64,000 nt of DNA from Acinetobacter sp. TR3. GTDB taxonomy: Bacteria > Pseudomonadota > Gammaproteobacteria > Pseudomonadales > Moraxellaceae. Positions 18,290 to 27,717 of this stretch are shown in pieces; position 1 is the stretch's first letter, and every line of letters begins with the position of its first letter. A model generated the notes under the pieces. That model had not been told where the DNA came from. It searched no databases and worked only from the letters and a program-made list of their open reading frames with translations. A program made the translations under genes and the position numbers. The stretch is from contig NZ_CP114264.1 of the NCBI RefSeq assembly GCF_027105055.1, positions 1,984,001 to 2,048,000 of the forward strand, given 5' to 3'.

Positions 18290-18652
18290 TTAAATCGTCG
18301 CCTTAAAATAATTCTCTTTTGGCATATCAATCACTTCAACACATAATTGAATTGAATATTCAGCCTCATTTTTTAGATAACCTTTTTGTTCTAACAATCG
18401 GAGTAATGCCTCACCTGCTGCTTGCTTCTGAACTTGGGTTCGTCCACTCAAAATATAAAGTTTTAGATGAACATAACCTTCTTGATGATCCTCCAACCCA
18501 ATTAAAAATACCTCATCTTTAAAAACACGAGACTTAATATCATTTACGCTAAACAGCTCAGTTTTAAGCAACACTGTATTTAGGTCTTTGAGCAATTCTA
18601 GCGGATCTAACGCTGTTAAATTTGCTGAATAGTGAACAATCATATGAGGCAT
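18290..18652 (-). CDS. 5-carboxymethyl-2-hydroxymuconate delta-isomerase (CHMI) family protein
   Basis: The 120-residue protein belongs to the CHMI branch of the tautomerase superfamily, which uses an N-terminal proline as catalytic base. The start at 18652 was chosen because it gives MPHMIVHYSANL, so that proline follows the removed Met; the longer frame (MLNRANQ...) would bury it. No homoprotocatechuate (hpa) genes are near, so the real substrate is unknown. It starts 10 bp after the Pif1-type gene and probably shares its transcript, an odd pairing. Confidence 0.82.
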   Translation of the reverse strand: MPHMIVHYSANLTALDPLELLKDLNTVLLKTELFSVNDIKSRVFKDEVFLIGLEDHQEGYVHLKLYILSGRTQVQKQAAGEALLRLLEQKGYLKNEAEYSIQLCVEVIDMPKENYFKATI

Positions 18653-18662
18653 TTGATTCGCC

Positions 18663-20375
18663 CTATTCAACAAACAATAAAGCTAAACGGACTTGATCAT
18701 AAGCCATACGTGGACTTGTAGCTTCCACAATTGGACGTAACTTAATTGAACCATCATCGGTAAAATGCTCAGGATTTTTACGTTTGTGCAAACGTTTATA
18801 AATCTTACGAACTTCTTCAATGACTTCATCACCAGGGTTGGCAATAGAAATATCTAATCCTTGTTCTTTATGCAAGCGCGCGAGATGGTTAATAATCGTT
18901 GCAGGCGTTAGCCCTCGCTCATGGGCAATATCTTCAATTTCATATCCATCTTCAAATAAAGCACGCGTTTCCTCTAAAGTCGCTGCTGCATAATTTTGTT
19001 TTTCGCCTTTCGAAAGTTTTTTCTCATTACGTGTAATTTCAGTTGCATTCAACGTACCGCCACAATGACGAATAAAGGCATTATGCTGTGGGGTTAGATC
19101 AATATTTTCAAAATTGACTTCTGCTTCAGTCGATAATTCCTGAAAACGGCGATCTGCTTTAATTGCTAAACTATCCAACTCAAGTGCTTGTTCATTAAAC
19201 CCAAGCAATTTCAGTCCAGTCAGTGACTTCAATCGAGATAAAGCCACATAGCCCTGACCTTTTTCAAAAGTATGCGTTAAATTAATTTCTGCGGCTTCCA
19301 ACGTCATACCCTGACTTTTATGAATGGTAATTGCCCACGCCAAACGTAGAGGAATTTGCTGAAAACTTGCAATCACCTTGCCTGCTTCATTTTCAATTGA
19401 CCATGTTTCTGGCTCAACAAGTAATGTCGTTCCATCTGTCAATTTCACCTTTGGTAAAATCCCTTGTTTATCATCTTCCTCAAAACCAATCACTTCACCT
19501 AAACTGCCATTGATATAACCCATATCGAAGTTATTTTTGACAAACATTACTTTGGCATGCTTTTTAAGGGTCAATTCTTCAGGTGCGCGTATTGAAGATT
19601 TTAAGGTTTCGATTAATTTGTCGTTGCCATCGACAACCGCATTGAATTGGTGGCTTTCATTCTCAATTTCGTTGAGATGCTGATAATTGATGTTATCCAC
19701 ATCCATATTATGTGTGTATAAACGGGTAAAGGTTTCACCAATATCGTGCTGACGAGATTGCTGTAATGCGAAAATATGATTCTGCTGAATGCTCTGTGCT
19801 CGAATCGCATTTAATATCTGATTTAAAATTTCATCATCCTGACGATGCTGTTCCGTTAAATAGCAAACACGGAATTTTGCTTCAACCCATGCCTCAGACA
19901 TAAAGCAAAATTTATCCCGATTGCTTTCATCTTTTCTACCCACAGGTGGTAACTGGAAAAAATCACCCGCAACAATGACTTGAATCCCACCAAAAGCCTC
20001 ATCACTTTCTTTAAAGTATTTAAGCACCTGATTAACCAAATTGAGTTGTTTGGCATGCAACATTGAAATTTCATCAATAATTAAGACTTGGGCATTTTCT
20101 AAATGCTCTTTTAAATATTTACGCTCTTTCATTCGTTTGAGGTCATCATCACTCAAACGATCTTTAATCCCAATCCCTGCCCATGTATGAATGGTCATTC
20201 CATTCATATGCGTAGCCGCGATCCCTGTAGAAGCCGTAATCGCAACGGGGACTTTTCGCGCTTTAAGATAGTGAATATATTGATTAAGCGTATAGGTTTT
20301 TCCTGCACCCGCGGAACCTGTTAAAAAAACATTTTCCCCAGCTTTAAGTAACTTCAGTGCAGTCTCTTGTTTCAT
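18663..20375 (-). CDS. Pif1-like ATP-dependent DNA helicase
   Basis: The 570-residue superfamily 1 helicase has Walker A GSAGAGKT near residue 21, Walker B LIIDEISML, motif III GGIQVIVAGDFFQLPPV, and late motifs TIHKSQGMTLEAAEINL and GQGYVALSRL. The C-terminus carries a helix-turn-helix of the RecQ/Pif1-associated type (EDGYEIEDIAHERGLTPATIINHL, about 465-490). Pif1 helicases unwind 5'-3' and resolve G-quadruplex and stalled-fork structures. The start MKQETAL (20375) was preferred over 20402 because it places Walker A at the usual distance. Confidence 0.9.
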   Translation of the reverse strand: MKQETALKLLKAGENVFLTGSAGAGKTYTLNQYIHYLKARKVPVAITASTGIAATHMNGMTIHTWAGIGIKDRLSDDDLKRMKERKYLKEHLENAQVLIIDEISMLHAKQLNLVNQVLKYFKESDEAFGGIQVIVAGDFFQLPPVGRKDESNRDKFCFMSEAWVEAKFRVCYLTEQHRQDDEILNQILNAIRAQSIQQNHIFALQQSRQHDIGETFTRLYTHNMDVDNINYQHLNEIENESHQFNAVVDGNDKLIETLKSSIRAPEELTLKKHAKVMFVKNNFDMGYINGSLGEVIGFEEDDKQGILPKVKLTDGTTLLVEPETWSIENEAGKVIASFQQIPLRLAWAITIHKSQGMTLEAAEINLTHTFEKGQGYVALSRLKSLTGLKLLGFNEQALELDSLAIKADRRFQELSTEAEVNFENIDLTPQHNAFIRHCGGTLNATEITRNEKKLSKGEKQNYAAATLEETRALFEDGYEIEDIAHERGLTPATIINHLARLHKEQGLDISIANPGDEVIEEVRKIYKRLHKRKNPEHFTDDGSIKLRPIVEATSPRMAYDQVRLALLFVE

Positions 20376-20534
20376 AATTTCGTCAGTCAAAAACAACAGC
20401 ACATAGCTTAACGATTTTTTTGTAAAAGTAAAAACTCAAACTGATTTTGAGAACTGTTTGTATCTCACTTTTACATTGACATCCAAACATTTTCATTTAA
20501 TGTGTTTCTTAATTAATTCAGATTAGATATAAAA

Positions 20535-21500
20535 ATGAACAGTTTAAATTCATATAAATATCAAAAAGATATATTAGGAGAAGATTATCAGCAACTCACT
20601 TTAAATTTTGCTGATGATTATGATGGGAAAGTCGTTGCAACATTAGTTCGCAAGAAAGCAGTTCAAGCCACCAAGAAAGCAGTTCTATATATTCATGGTT
20701 TTTCTGACTACTTTTTCCAAACAGAAATGGCAGAACAATTTAACCAGCATGGTTATGATTTTTATGCACTTGACCTCAGAAAATACGGACGCTCAAAATT
20801 ACCGCATCAGAAGTTTTATTATATTCTAGACCTTCGTGAATATGATGCTGAGATCAGTAAAGCACTCGAAATTATTGGTCAAGAAAATCACAATCAAGTT
20901 TTACTTGCTGGGCACTCAACGGGCGGCTTAATTACAACGCTCTACGCCGCACATTACCCAGATCATCGCCTGATTAAAGCACTATGGACCAATAGTCCTT
21001 TTTATGATTTTTATAAAAGTGTCGTCGAAAAAAAAATGGGAATCCCTTTACTCGGTAGGGTTGGCAAACGTTTACCAAATGCAAAATTCCCAAGTGGCTT
21101 AAATCAATGGTATACACCAAGCCTACATAAAGATTTCTATGGTGAATGGGATTTCAACTTAAATTGGAAACCCAAATCACTCCCTTTTGTTCATTTATGT
21201 TTTGTACGTGCGATCCACAAAGCACAAAAAGAAATCCATCGCGGTATTAGTTTAAATATTCCAACCTTGATTATGCATTCACACCAATCCAAATATCCAA
21301 AAAAATGGGGTGTTGATGCACAGCAAAGTGATGTGATTTTAGATGTCAAAGATATGACACACAATGCAAAGAAAATGAAAGGTGATGTACAAACCTTAGC
21401 AATCAAAAATGGCTTACATGATTTGGTCTTGTCTGCACCGCCTGTGCGAGAGAAAGTCTATCAAGATTTATTTTCTTGGCTCGAACAAAAAATGCCTTAA
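20535..21500 (+). CDS. alpha/beta hydrolase (serine hydrolase, S33/monoacylglycerol-lipase-like)
   Basis: The 321-residue protein has the oxyanion-strand block VLYIHGFSDYF (about 55-65), nucleophile elbow GHSTGG (about residue 127) and a late GLHDLVLS with the catalytic histidine (about 295). It lacks a signal peptide, so it is cytosolic. The fold matches serine aminopeptidase S33/lysophospholipase-type enzymes; the substrate is unknown. It precedes the amidotransferase gene by 31 bp and may form a two-gene unit with it. Confidence 0.85.
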   Translation: MNSLNSYKYQKDILGEDYQQLTLNFADDYDGKVVATLVRKKAVQATKKAVLYIHGFSDYFFQTEMAEQFNQHGYDFYALDLRKYGRSKLPHQKFYYILDLREYDAEISKALEIIGQENHNQVLLAGHSTGGLITTLYAAHYPDHRLIKALWTNSPFYDFYKSVVEKKMGIPLLGRVGKRLPNAKFPSGLNQWYTPSLHKDFYGEWDFNLNWKPKSLPFVHLCFVRAIHKAQKEIHRGISLNIPTLIMHSHQSKYPKKWGVDAQQSDVILDVKDMTHNAKKMKGDVQTLAIKNGLHDLVLSAPPVREKVYQDLFSWLEQKMP

Positions 21501-21531
21501 TTAAGCTCTATTTATAGTGATTACTCAGATT

Positions 21532-22245
21532 ATGGATACTTCAATTTCTTTACCTAAAACAGTTTATGCAATTCAGCATCTTGCCTTTGAAGATTTAGGT
21601 TCATTAGAAGATATTTTTTATCAACTCGGTTTTCGTGTTCGTTATTTCGAAGCAGGTGTAGATGATCTTAAACCCGCTTTAAATTATGAAGGTATTACCA
21701 TTATTCTTGGTGGACCAATTGGTGTTTATGAAACTGAAGACTACCCTTTTCTTATAGAAGAGATTGAAGGCCTCAAGCAACGCTTGAATGCGAATAAACC
21801 AACTATTGGTATTTGTTTAGGTGCACAATTAATCGCACACGCATTAGGTGCAAAAGTTTACGCAGGTCATCAAAAAGAAATTGGTTGGAGTCAGTTGGAA
21901 ATCAAAGCCGTTGAGCATAATCCCTTATCTGCACTTGAAAACACTGAAGTTCTGCATTGGCACGGCGATACATTTGATTTACCACCTCATGCGACATTAC
22001 TTGCAAGCTCGGCAATTTATCCCAATCAGGCATTTTCTATCGGGAATAACATCTTAGCTTTACAATTTCATCTTGAGATAAACCAACACAGTTTTGAGAA
22101 ATGGCTCATTGGGCATACGTGTGAAATACGGCATGCAGGCTTATCAATTCCTCAGTTACGACAAGATAATTTAAATTATGCAGCGCAATTGGAAAGGCAA
22201 TGCCGAACAATTGTCCAAACATTTTTAGATAAAATAAATAATTAA
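21532..22245 (+). CDS. class I glutamine amidotransferase-like protein
   Basis: The 237-residue protein has a glutaminase triad typical of class I amidotransferases: nucleophile Cys in GICLGAQLIAHALGA (near residue 95), and His in LQFHLEI followed by Glu (near 180). The N-terminal half has the GGPIGVYE oxyanion loop. Stand-alone members are often annotated as GMP-synthase-like or GuaA-type domains acting on small amines. The ATG at 21532 is preferred over a GTG at 21517, which adds five residues. A hairpin follows the stop. Confidence 0.85.
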   Translation: MDTSISLPKTVYAIQHLAFEDLGSLEDIFYQLGFRVRYFEAGVDDLKPALNYEGITIILGGPIGVYETEDYPFLIEEIEGLKQRLNANKPTIGICLGAQLIAHALGAKVYAGHQKEIGWSQLEIKAVEHNPLSALENTEVLHWHGDTFDLPPHATLLASSAIYPNQAFSIGNNILALQFHLEINQHSFEKWLIGHTCEIRHAGLSIPQLRQDNLNYAAQLERQCRTIVQTFLDKINN

Positions 22246-22253
22246 ATCCATAT

Positions 22254-22309
22254 AACCACTCAAATTGCATATGCTTGTCACAGCCGATAATTATATCAAT
22301 TGAGTGGTT
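22254..22309 (+). terminator. stem-loop after the amidotransferase gene
   Basis: AACCACTCAA pairs with TTGAGTGGTT across a loop of about 36 nt and is followed by TTTTAAG. The long loop makes it a moderate terminator candidate. Confidence 0.5.
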
Positions 22310-22463
22310 TTAAGCAAAAAATACACTGAAAATATTACACTTTTCAAACTTTCCTTACATAATCACACATTAAGACCAATAACAGACGACATTACAATCA
22401 AGCTATTTTTGGATAAGACAATAGAATATGAGCATTCATCTTATTTTAGCTGGACTATAGAAT

Positions 22464-22568
22464 ATGCTTAAGCTGATAAAGAGTTTTCACTCTATCAATA
22501 CCTATTTATTCATATCTGTTCTTCTACTTATTTCAATGGTAATTTATTTTTATCACATCAATCCATAA
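22464..22568 (+). CDS. candidate 34-residue single-pass membrane peptide
   Basis: An ATG at 22464 opens 34 codons: a basic start (MLKLIKSFHS), one uninterrupted hydrophobic stretch of about 20 residues (YLFISVLLLISMVIYFY) and HINP, ending in TAA just before a strong terminator. The pattern is that of small inner-membrane proteins. It lies in a 425-bp gap otherwise free of genes. The ribosome-binding site is weak (GGAC, 11 bp upstream). No family assigned. Confidence 0.5.
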   Translation: MLKLIKSFHSINTYLFISVLLLISMVIYFYHINP

Positions 22569-22571
22569 ATG

Positions 22572-22617
22572 ATTCATCTAAAAAACCCAACTTCTAAAGC
22601 TGGGTTTTTAGATGAAT
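22572..22617. terminator. strong bidirectional terminator before glnS end
   Basis: ATTCATCTAAAAAACCCA pairs with TGGGTTTTTAGATGAAT with a single bulge, over a loop of about 9 nt. It serves the small membrane ORF on the plus strand and glnS on the minus strand. Confidence 0.85.
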
Positions 22618-22670
22618 ACTATTATAAAATTTATAAATATTAAGAACGAATATAAATCCCTGATTGAAAC

Positions 22671-24398
22671 TTACTTCTTCTCAGCCTTAAAACTATCTTT
22701 AAGATCAAGAATACGGTTAAACACAGGTCTTTCAACTTGATGATCATGTTGATCTGCAACAAAATAACCTTCACGCTCAAACTGGAAACGATCTTCTGGC
22801 TTCGCTTGTGCTAATGCAGGTTCAATCACAGCCTGTACCACGTTTAATGATTCAGGATTTAGATTTGCCAAGAAATCATCCGTCGCATCTGGTGCTGCTT
22901 CAGTAAATAAACGATCGTAAATACGAATTTCAGCAGGTATACCTTTCGTTGCAGAGACCCAATGAATGACCCCTTTGACTTTACGACCTTCAGGGTTTTT
23001 GCCTAACGTTTCAGGATCAATTGAACATTTAAGCTCAATTACTTCACCATTGGCATCTTTGATTACTTCATCACACTTGATCACATAAGCATGGCGTAAA
23101 CGCACTTCGCCTTCTGGAATCAAACGTTTAAAGCCTTTTGGTGCAACCTCTTCAAAGTCTTTACGATCAATATAGATTTCACGTGTTAACGGTATAACGC
23201 GTTCACCCATATCAACATTTGGATGACGTGAATGAGTTAAATCTAATTCTTCAGGTAAATTAGTCAAGGTTACTTTTAATGGATTCAATACAGCCATACC
23301 ACGTGCTGCTGCATTTTCCAAAGACTGACGAATACAGAACTCAAGCATTGCCACATCCACAATACCATCTGTTTTCGATACACCCACACGCTTACAGAAA
23401 TCTCGTAAACCTTCTGGGGTAAAACCACGGCGACGCATTCCCACTACAGTTGGCATACGCGGATCATCCCAACCCTGTACATGGTTACCCTCAACCAATT
23501 TACGCAATTTACGTTTAGAGGTAATCGTATAATCTATATTTAAACGTGATGACTCATATTGACGCGGTACAGCAGGAGAATGAACTTTCTCCACAACCCA
23601 ATCATAGAATGGACGGTGATCTTGGAACTCTAAAGTACAGAGTGAATGGGTAATCCCTTCAATTGCATCTGACAATGGATGAGCATAGTCATACATTGGA
23701 TACATTTTCCACTTATCACCTGTTTGATGATGCTCTGAATGCAATACGCGGTAAAGAATCGGGTCACGCATATGTACATTCGGGCTTGCCATATCAATTT
23801 TGGCACGTAAAACAGCACCACCTTCTTGGATTTCACCATTACGCATTTGTTCGAAACGCGCTAAGTTTTCCTCAACTGTAGCATCACGATATGGCGAGTT
23901 TTTACCTAACTCAATGAAACTACCACGATTCAACTTAATTTCTTCAGGTGTTTGCAAGTCCACATAGGCATCCCCCTGTTCAATTAATTGAACAGCCCAC
24001 GTGTAAAGTTGATCGAAATAACTTGATGCATAGCGAGGCTCACCATTCCAGTTAAAACCTAACCACTTCACATCATTGGCAATACCATCAACATATTCTT
24101 GTTCTTCGGCATCTGGGTTTGTATCATCAAAACGTAAATTACATAAACCGTCGAATTCTTCAGCAATACCAAAGTTGAGACAAATCGCTTTGACATGACC
24201 AATATGTAGATAACCATTTGGCTCAGGTGGAAAACGAGTCACAACTTTTTGAGTACGACCTTGATTTAAGTCATCTGTAATCACTTGACGTACAAAATCC
24301 AAGCCTGCCTGTTGTTCTTGCTGCGCGGCGTCGACAGTGGTTTGAGTATTCGGTGTCGGGGTCTTTGGCAGTTCTGAAACAACATCATTTGGCTTCAT
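22671..24398 (-). CDS. glnS: glutaminyl-tRNA synthetase
   Basis: The 575-residue class I synthetase charges tRNA-Gln with glutamine. The signature HIGH appears as [16 protein letters not shown] (about residues 61-76), and the KMSKS-equivalent as [11 protein letters not shown] (about 285). An N-terminal extension of about 40 residues precedes the catalytic core, and the anticodon-binding beta barrels fill the C-terminal half. E. coli GlnRS is 554 residues. It is monocistronic and divergent from ppiB. Confidence 0.96.
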   Translation of the reverse strand: MKPNDVVSELPKTPTPNTQTTVDAAQQEQQAGLDFVRQVITDDLNQGRTQKVVTRFPPEPNGYLHIGHVKAICLNFGIAEEFDGLCNLRFDDTNPDAEEQEYVDGIANDVKWLGFNWNGEPRYASSYFDQLYTWAVQLIEQGDAYVDLQTPEEIKLNRGSFIELGKNSPYRDATVEENLARFEQMRNGEIQEGGAVLRAKIDMASPNVHMRDPILYRVLHSEHHQTGDKWKMYPMYDYAHPLSDAIEGITHSLCTLEFQDHRPFYDWVVEKVHSPAVPRQYESSRLNIDYTITSKRKLRKLVEGNHVQGWDDPRMPTVVGMRRRGFTPEGLRDFCKRVGVSKTDGIVDVAMLEFCIRQSLENAAARGMAVLNPLKVTLTNLPEELDLTHSRHPNVDMGERVIPLTREIYIDRKDFEEVAPKGFKRLIPEGEVRLRHAYVIKCDEVIKDANGEVIELKCSIDPETLGKNPEGRKVKGVIHWVSATKGIPAEIRIYDRLFTEAAPDATDDFLANLNPESLNVVQAVIEPALAQAKPEDRFQFEREGYFVADQHDHQVERPVFNRILDLKDSFKAEKK

Positions 24399-24566
24399 AG
24401 GGTGTAAATCACTTCTTACAGTTAAAAAAAATAGGAAATAAAACGCAATCTTTGCTTTTTCTGAAAGATTTTAACGTTTTTTACTTGCCTTGTAGTTTAC
24501 AGTTTGCTTATGCTTCTCTCAACCAAAAACCCATGGTCACAAGCCCATGTTTAGGAGATTAATGTA

Positions 24567-25076
24567 ATGAGTTTTCCTCAAGTCGAATTAAATACCAACA
24601 AAGGTCGTATTGTTCTTGAGCTTAACGCTGAAAAAGCACCAAAAACGGTTGCAAATTTCTTAGAATATGTACGCGACGGTTTCTATGACGGCGTAATTTT
24701 CCACCGTGTGATTGATGGTTTTATGATCCAAGGTGGTGGCATGGACGAAAACTTCAAAGAAAAAGCAACACGTGACTCAATCGAAAATGAAGCTGACAAC
24801 GGCTTAAGCAACGATGAAGGCACAATTGCTATGGCACGTACGCAAGCTCCTCATTCTGCATCAGCTCAATTCTTTATCAACGTAAAAAATAACTCTTTCT
24901 TAAACCACACAGCACCAACTGCACAAGGCTGGGGTTATGCGGTATTTGGTAAAGTTGTAGAAGGTATGGATGTTGTAGCTGCAATTAAAGGTGTGCGTAC
25001 TGGTAACCGTGGTTACCATGCAGATGTTCCTTTAGAGAACGTTGTGATTGAATCAGCTAAAATTATTGCTGAGTAA
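24567..25076 (+). CDS. ppiB: peptidyl-prolyl cis-trans isomerase B (cyclophilin)
   Basis: The 169-residue cytosolic cyclophilin has no signal peptide. Active-site blocks [19 protein letters not shown] (about 48-66) and [18 protein letters not shown] (about 93-110) are intact. It speeds folding by isomerising Xaa-Pro bonds. The ribosome-binding site AGGAG lies 11 bp before ATG. It is 83 bp upstream of lpxH, with a cloverleaf-like repeat between. Confidence 0.95.
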   Translation: MSFPQVELNTNKGRIVLELNAEKAPKTVANFLEYVRDGFYDGVIFHRVIDGFMIQGGGMDENFKEKATRDSIENEADNGLSNDEGTIAMARTQAPHSASAQFFINVKNNSFLNHTAPTAQGWGYAVFGKVVEGMDVVAAIKGVRTGNRGYHADVPLENVVIESAKIIAE

Positions 25077-25146
25077 TAATCCCTCCTAACCTCCTTTTAT
25101 AAAGGGAGGAAAGTCCCTCTTTTTAAAGAGGGATTTAGGGAGATTA
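25077..25146. repeat. cloverleaf-like palindromic intergenic element
   Basis: An outer stem (TAATCCCTCCTAA with TTTAGGGAGATTA, near-perfect with a small bulge) encloses two tandem hairpins: CCTCC...GGAGG and TCCCTCTTT...AAAGAGGGA. The 70-bp unit fills the whole ppiB-lpxH gap up to the lpxH ribosome-binding site. It looks like a repeated palindromic element (REP/MITE-like) or an mRNA-processing structure. Confidence 0.6.
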
Positions 25147-25159
25147 AAAGGAAAAAAGT

Positions 25160-25876
25160 GTGACCTACCTGTTTATTTCAGATCTACACTTGTCACCTGA
25201 TCACCCTCGACTCGTTCGAGGGTTTTTGGCTTTATTGAAAGAGTATCAAAATAAAAATACCCAACTTTATATTCTAGGTGATTGGTTTAATGCTTGGATT
25301 GGTGATGATTACACTGCGCCATGGTTAGATGAAATTGTCAGCGCTTTACAAGTATTCGCTGAAGCAGGAAATCAAGTGTATTTCCAAGTGGGTAATCGAG
25401 ATTTTGCCTTAGGTCAAAAATTCTTAAAGCAATTTAACGGTATTCTATTACCTGATGTTTATATACTCGAAATTGATCACAAAAAATTTCGACTCGAACA
25501 CGGTGATGCCTTATGCACAGACGATATTGCCTATCAACGTTTTCGCAAAGTAATTCGCAACCCCATTTTACTCGGTTTCTTAAAACGCACTCCTTTGAGT
25601 TTTAGACAAAAACTTGCTAATGGTTTCCGTAAGAAAAGTAGTGAAACTAAGCAAATGAAAAGCTACGATATTATGGATGTGAATACACAAGCAGTAGAAT
25701 CAGTCATCACACAAGTCGATTATTTAATTCATGGTCATACTCATCGCCCTGAAATTCATCAAGTATTGAATAAACAACGTATTGTTTTAGGTGATTGGCG
25801 AGAAGATTCCGCTTGGATTTTAGAACTCAATAAGCAAGAAAATTATCAATTAGATTTTAAACAGTGGTTCTATTGA
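25160..25876 (+). CDS. lpxH: UDP-2,3-diacylglucosamine diphosphatase
   Basis: This 238-residue metallophosphoesterase hydrolyses UDP-2,3-diacylglucosamine to lipid X in lipid A synthesis, at the inner membrane surface. Metal-binding motifs are all visible: DLHLSPDHP (residue 8), GDWFNAWIGDD (41), GNRD (80), H in RLEHGDAL (about 115) and HGHTHRP (about 195). The GTG start at 25160 is supported by AAAAGG 8 bp upstream. Pairing with ppiB is also seen in E. coli. A terminator-like hairpin lies within codons 15-22. Confidence 0.94.
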   Translation: MTYLFISDLHLSPDHPRLVRGFLALLKEYQNKNTQLYILGDWFNAWIGDDYTAPWLDEIVSALQVFAEAGNQVYFQVGNRDFALGQKFLKQFNGILLPDVYILEIDHKKFRLEHGDALCTDDIAYQRFRKVIRNPILLGFLKRTPLSFRQKLANGFRKKSSETKQMKSYDIMDVNTQAVESVITQVDYLIHGHTHRPEIHQVLNKQRIVLGDWREDSAWILELNKQENYQLDFKQWFY

Positions 25877-26084
25877 TCATTATTGAATAGTCGTACTCAT
25901 CTGTTTCTTCATCTTTAACCATTTTATAAAACATTTGTTATTACTTCGCTAAACCTTCAGTCGGTTTAGTGATCATAGCTCACTTACATGCGACTTAAAT
26001 CTATATAGAAATCACATTTAGCTACTTTTCGTGAAATTTAGATCAAGTAAAATAAATTAAAATTTTAAATCGAGTTAGTGACGG

Positions 26085-26738
26085 ATGGATACTTTAGCTA
26101 CAGCAAAAACACGTTATGCGACAAAAGCTTATAATGCAGAGAAAAAAATTCCTCATGCACAATTTGAAAAACTACTGGAAATTCTACGCTTCAGCCCATC
26201 TTCGGTTAATATTCAACCTTGGCATTTTTTAATTGCTGAAACAGATGAGGCCAAACAACGTATCGCATCAGCTTTAACAGGCAATTACATCTATAACGCG
26301 GCTAAAGTTCTAAACTCTTCCCACACCTTAGTATTTTGCACGCGTACTGATATTTCTGCTGAATACTTAGAACAATTATTACAGCAAGATGAGTTAAGTG
26401 GTCGTTTTAAAGATGAAACTGCCAAACAAGGTCAACGTGACACACGCCAAGGCTATGTTGAATTTTATCGTAATGAATTGAAAAATCTTCCTGCATGGAT
26501 GGAAAATCAAACCTATCTAGCACTTGGGCAACTGCTTTTTGCTGCAGGACTAGAAGGAATCGACGCAACACCAATGGAAGGATTTGACAGAGAGTTAATC
26601 AATAAAGAATTCGAGTTAACTGAAAAAGGCTTAAAAGCATCTGTTATTGTTTCACTCGGCTATCGTAGCGAAAATGACTTTAATGCCAAATTACCTAAAT
26701 CACGACTATCTGATGAGGTTGTTTTTACACGTTTATAA
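26085..26738 (+). CDS. NAD(P)H nitroreductase (NfsB-like)
   Basis: The 217-residue protein belongs to the FMN-dependent nitroreductase family. FMN-binding blocks are visible: TRYATKAYN (8-16), SPSSVNIQPWHFLI (about 37-51) and GIDATPMEGFD (about 165). NfsB-type enzymes reduce nitroaromatics and quinones with NAD(P)H without oxygen sensitivity. Length and N-terminus match NfsB. It seems monocistronic with a terminator behind it. Confidence 0.9.
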   Translation: MDTLATAKTRYATKAYNAEKKIPHAQFEKLLEILRFSPSSVNIQPWHFLIAETDEAKQRIASALTGNYIYNAAKVLNSSHTLVFCTRTDISAEYLEQLLQQDELSGRFKDETAKQGQRDTRQGYVEFYRNELKNLPAWMENQTYLALGQLLFAAGLEGIDATPMEGFDRELINKEFELTEKGLKASVIVSLGYRSENDFNAKLPKSRLSDEVVFTRL

Positions 26739-26750
26739 TAATCCCTCATC

Positions 26751-26784
26751 CAATGGGAGTGACTCAATTTACTCCCATTGTTTT
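26751..26784. terminator. bidirectional terminator after the nitroreductase gene
   Basis: CAATGGGAGT pairs perfectly with ACTCCCATTG over a 10-nt loop and is followed by TTTT. It lies between two convergent genes. Confidence 0.8.
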
Positions 26785-27643
26785 AATTCATCATTGCTTT
26801 GGCTAAACACATTACTGCAACTACACCACTAATTAGTCCAATCCAGGTATAAGCTTTTAAGCGTTCTTTAAATAACACTACGCCACTAAGCACGCCAAGT
26901 ACCACGACAAGAATATTCATCCCAGCAAAGACAATGGCTGGGTTTTCTTTGAAAATCATATGTGCTTTAACATACAAAGCAATATTTGCAAAATTCAGTA
27001 CACCCAAACATAATCCCATAAAAATGTTTTTAGGTTGCCAATTCGGTTGAGTGATGGCGATATAAATGATAGATAAAATAAAGGCTGTAATAAAAGTTAA
27101 ATTTAGCGTGACCGCAAACTGTAAACCTAAACTACTGCTATATTTTAGTAATACATCAATAGCTGCATAACCCGCCCAAACACTAAACAAAAATAAGGCT
27201 GATTTTAAGCTCATGCCTTTACTTGCCTGCTCGGTGGCCTGTCCGATAATGATCGCTAAAATTGCAATAATTCCAAAAACGACCCCAATTAATTTTAATT
27301 GGCTAAATTGCTCACCAAAAACAAAATAAGCTGCTAATAACGACAATATCACCGCTAAACGTTGGGCAATTTCAGTTTTTAAGATACCAGCAAATTGTAG
27401 GGACTTGGCTAAGCATAAAAATATACTTGGTAATAATAGACCTAAAACAAGAATTAACCACCAAGGCGTATTATTGAGAGAAATATGAGTAATATCGGTT
27501 TTAAACCAATAAAAGCATAAAAGACTGGCACTCAAATAATTCCATGCAATGATTTGAAAAACATCAAAACCTTTTGCTTTTAGATATTTTAAAAGAATCG
27601 AGACCAATACACTACAACATGCAGCTGCAACAATCATTTCCAT
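26783..27643 (-). CDS. DMT-superfamily (EamA) transporter
   Basis: The 286-residue protein has about ten hydrophobic helices in two EamA halves, typical of drug/metabolite exporters. The end of the second half reads NILVVVLGVLSGVVLFKERLKAYTWIGLISGVVAVMCLAKAMMN, the usual DMT close. The substrate is unknown. The start codon lies 46 bp from the boundary of the insertion-sequence cluster, so its promoter may now be influenced by it. Confidence 0.87.
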   Translation of the reverse strand: MEMIVAAACCSVLVSILLKYLKAKGFDVFQIIAWNYLSASLLCFYWFKTDITHISLNNTPWWLILVLGLLLPSIFLCLAKSLQFAGILKTEIAQRLAVILSLLAAYFVFGEQFSQLKLIGVVFGIIAILAIIIGQATEQASKGMSLKSALFLFSVWAGYAAIDVLLKYSSSLGLQFAVTLNLTFITAFILSIIYIAITQPNWQPKNIFMGLCLGVLNFANIALYVKAHMIFKENPAIVFAGMNILVVVLGVLSGVVLFKERLKAYTWIGLISGVVAVMCLAKAMMN

Positions 27644-27673
27644 AGTTTTTTCTAGCTATCTAAAAACACACAA

Positions 27674-27688
27674 AAAAAAGCCAGTCTA
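27674..27688 (-). terminator. displaced distal arm of the split hfq terminator
   Basis: AAAAAAGCCAGTCTA is the exact reverse complement of 29382-29396. Without the insertion the two arms form a 15-bp hairpin with loop TTAT and a terminal T-run for minus-strand transcripts, as expected for the end of hfq. They are now about 1.7 kb apart. Confidence 0.8.
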
Positions 27689-27717
27689 TTATTAGAACCT
27701 ATCCAATATTAATTTCA

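Noticed and set aside
18319..18522. 67-codon ORF opposite the CHMI-family gene
   Set aside because: It is antisense to a recognised gene and has no supporting signal.
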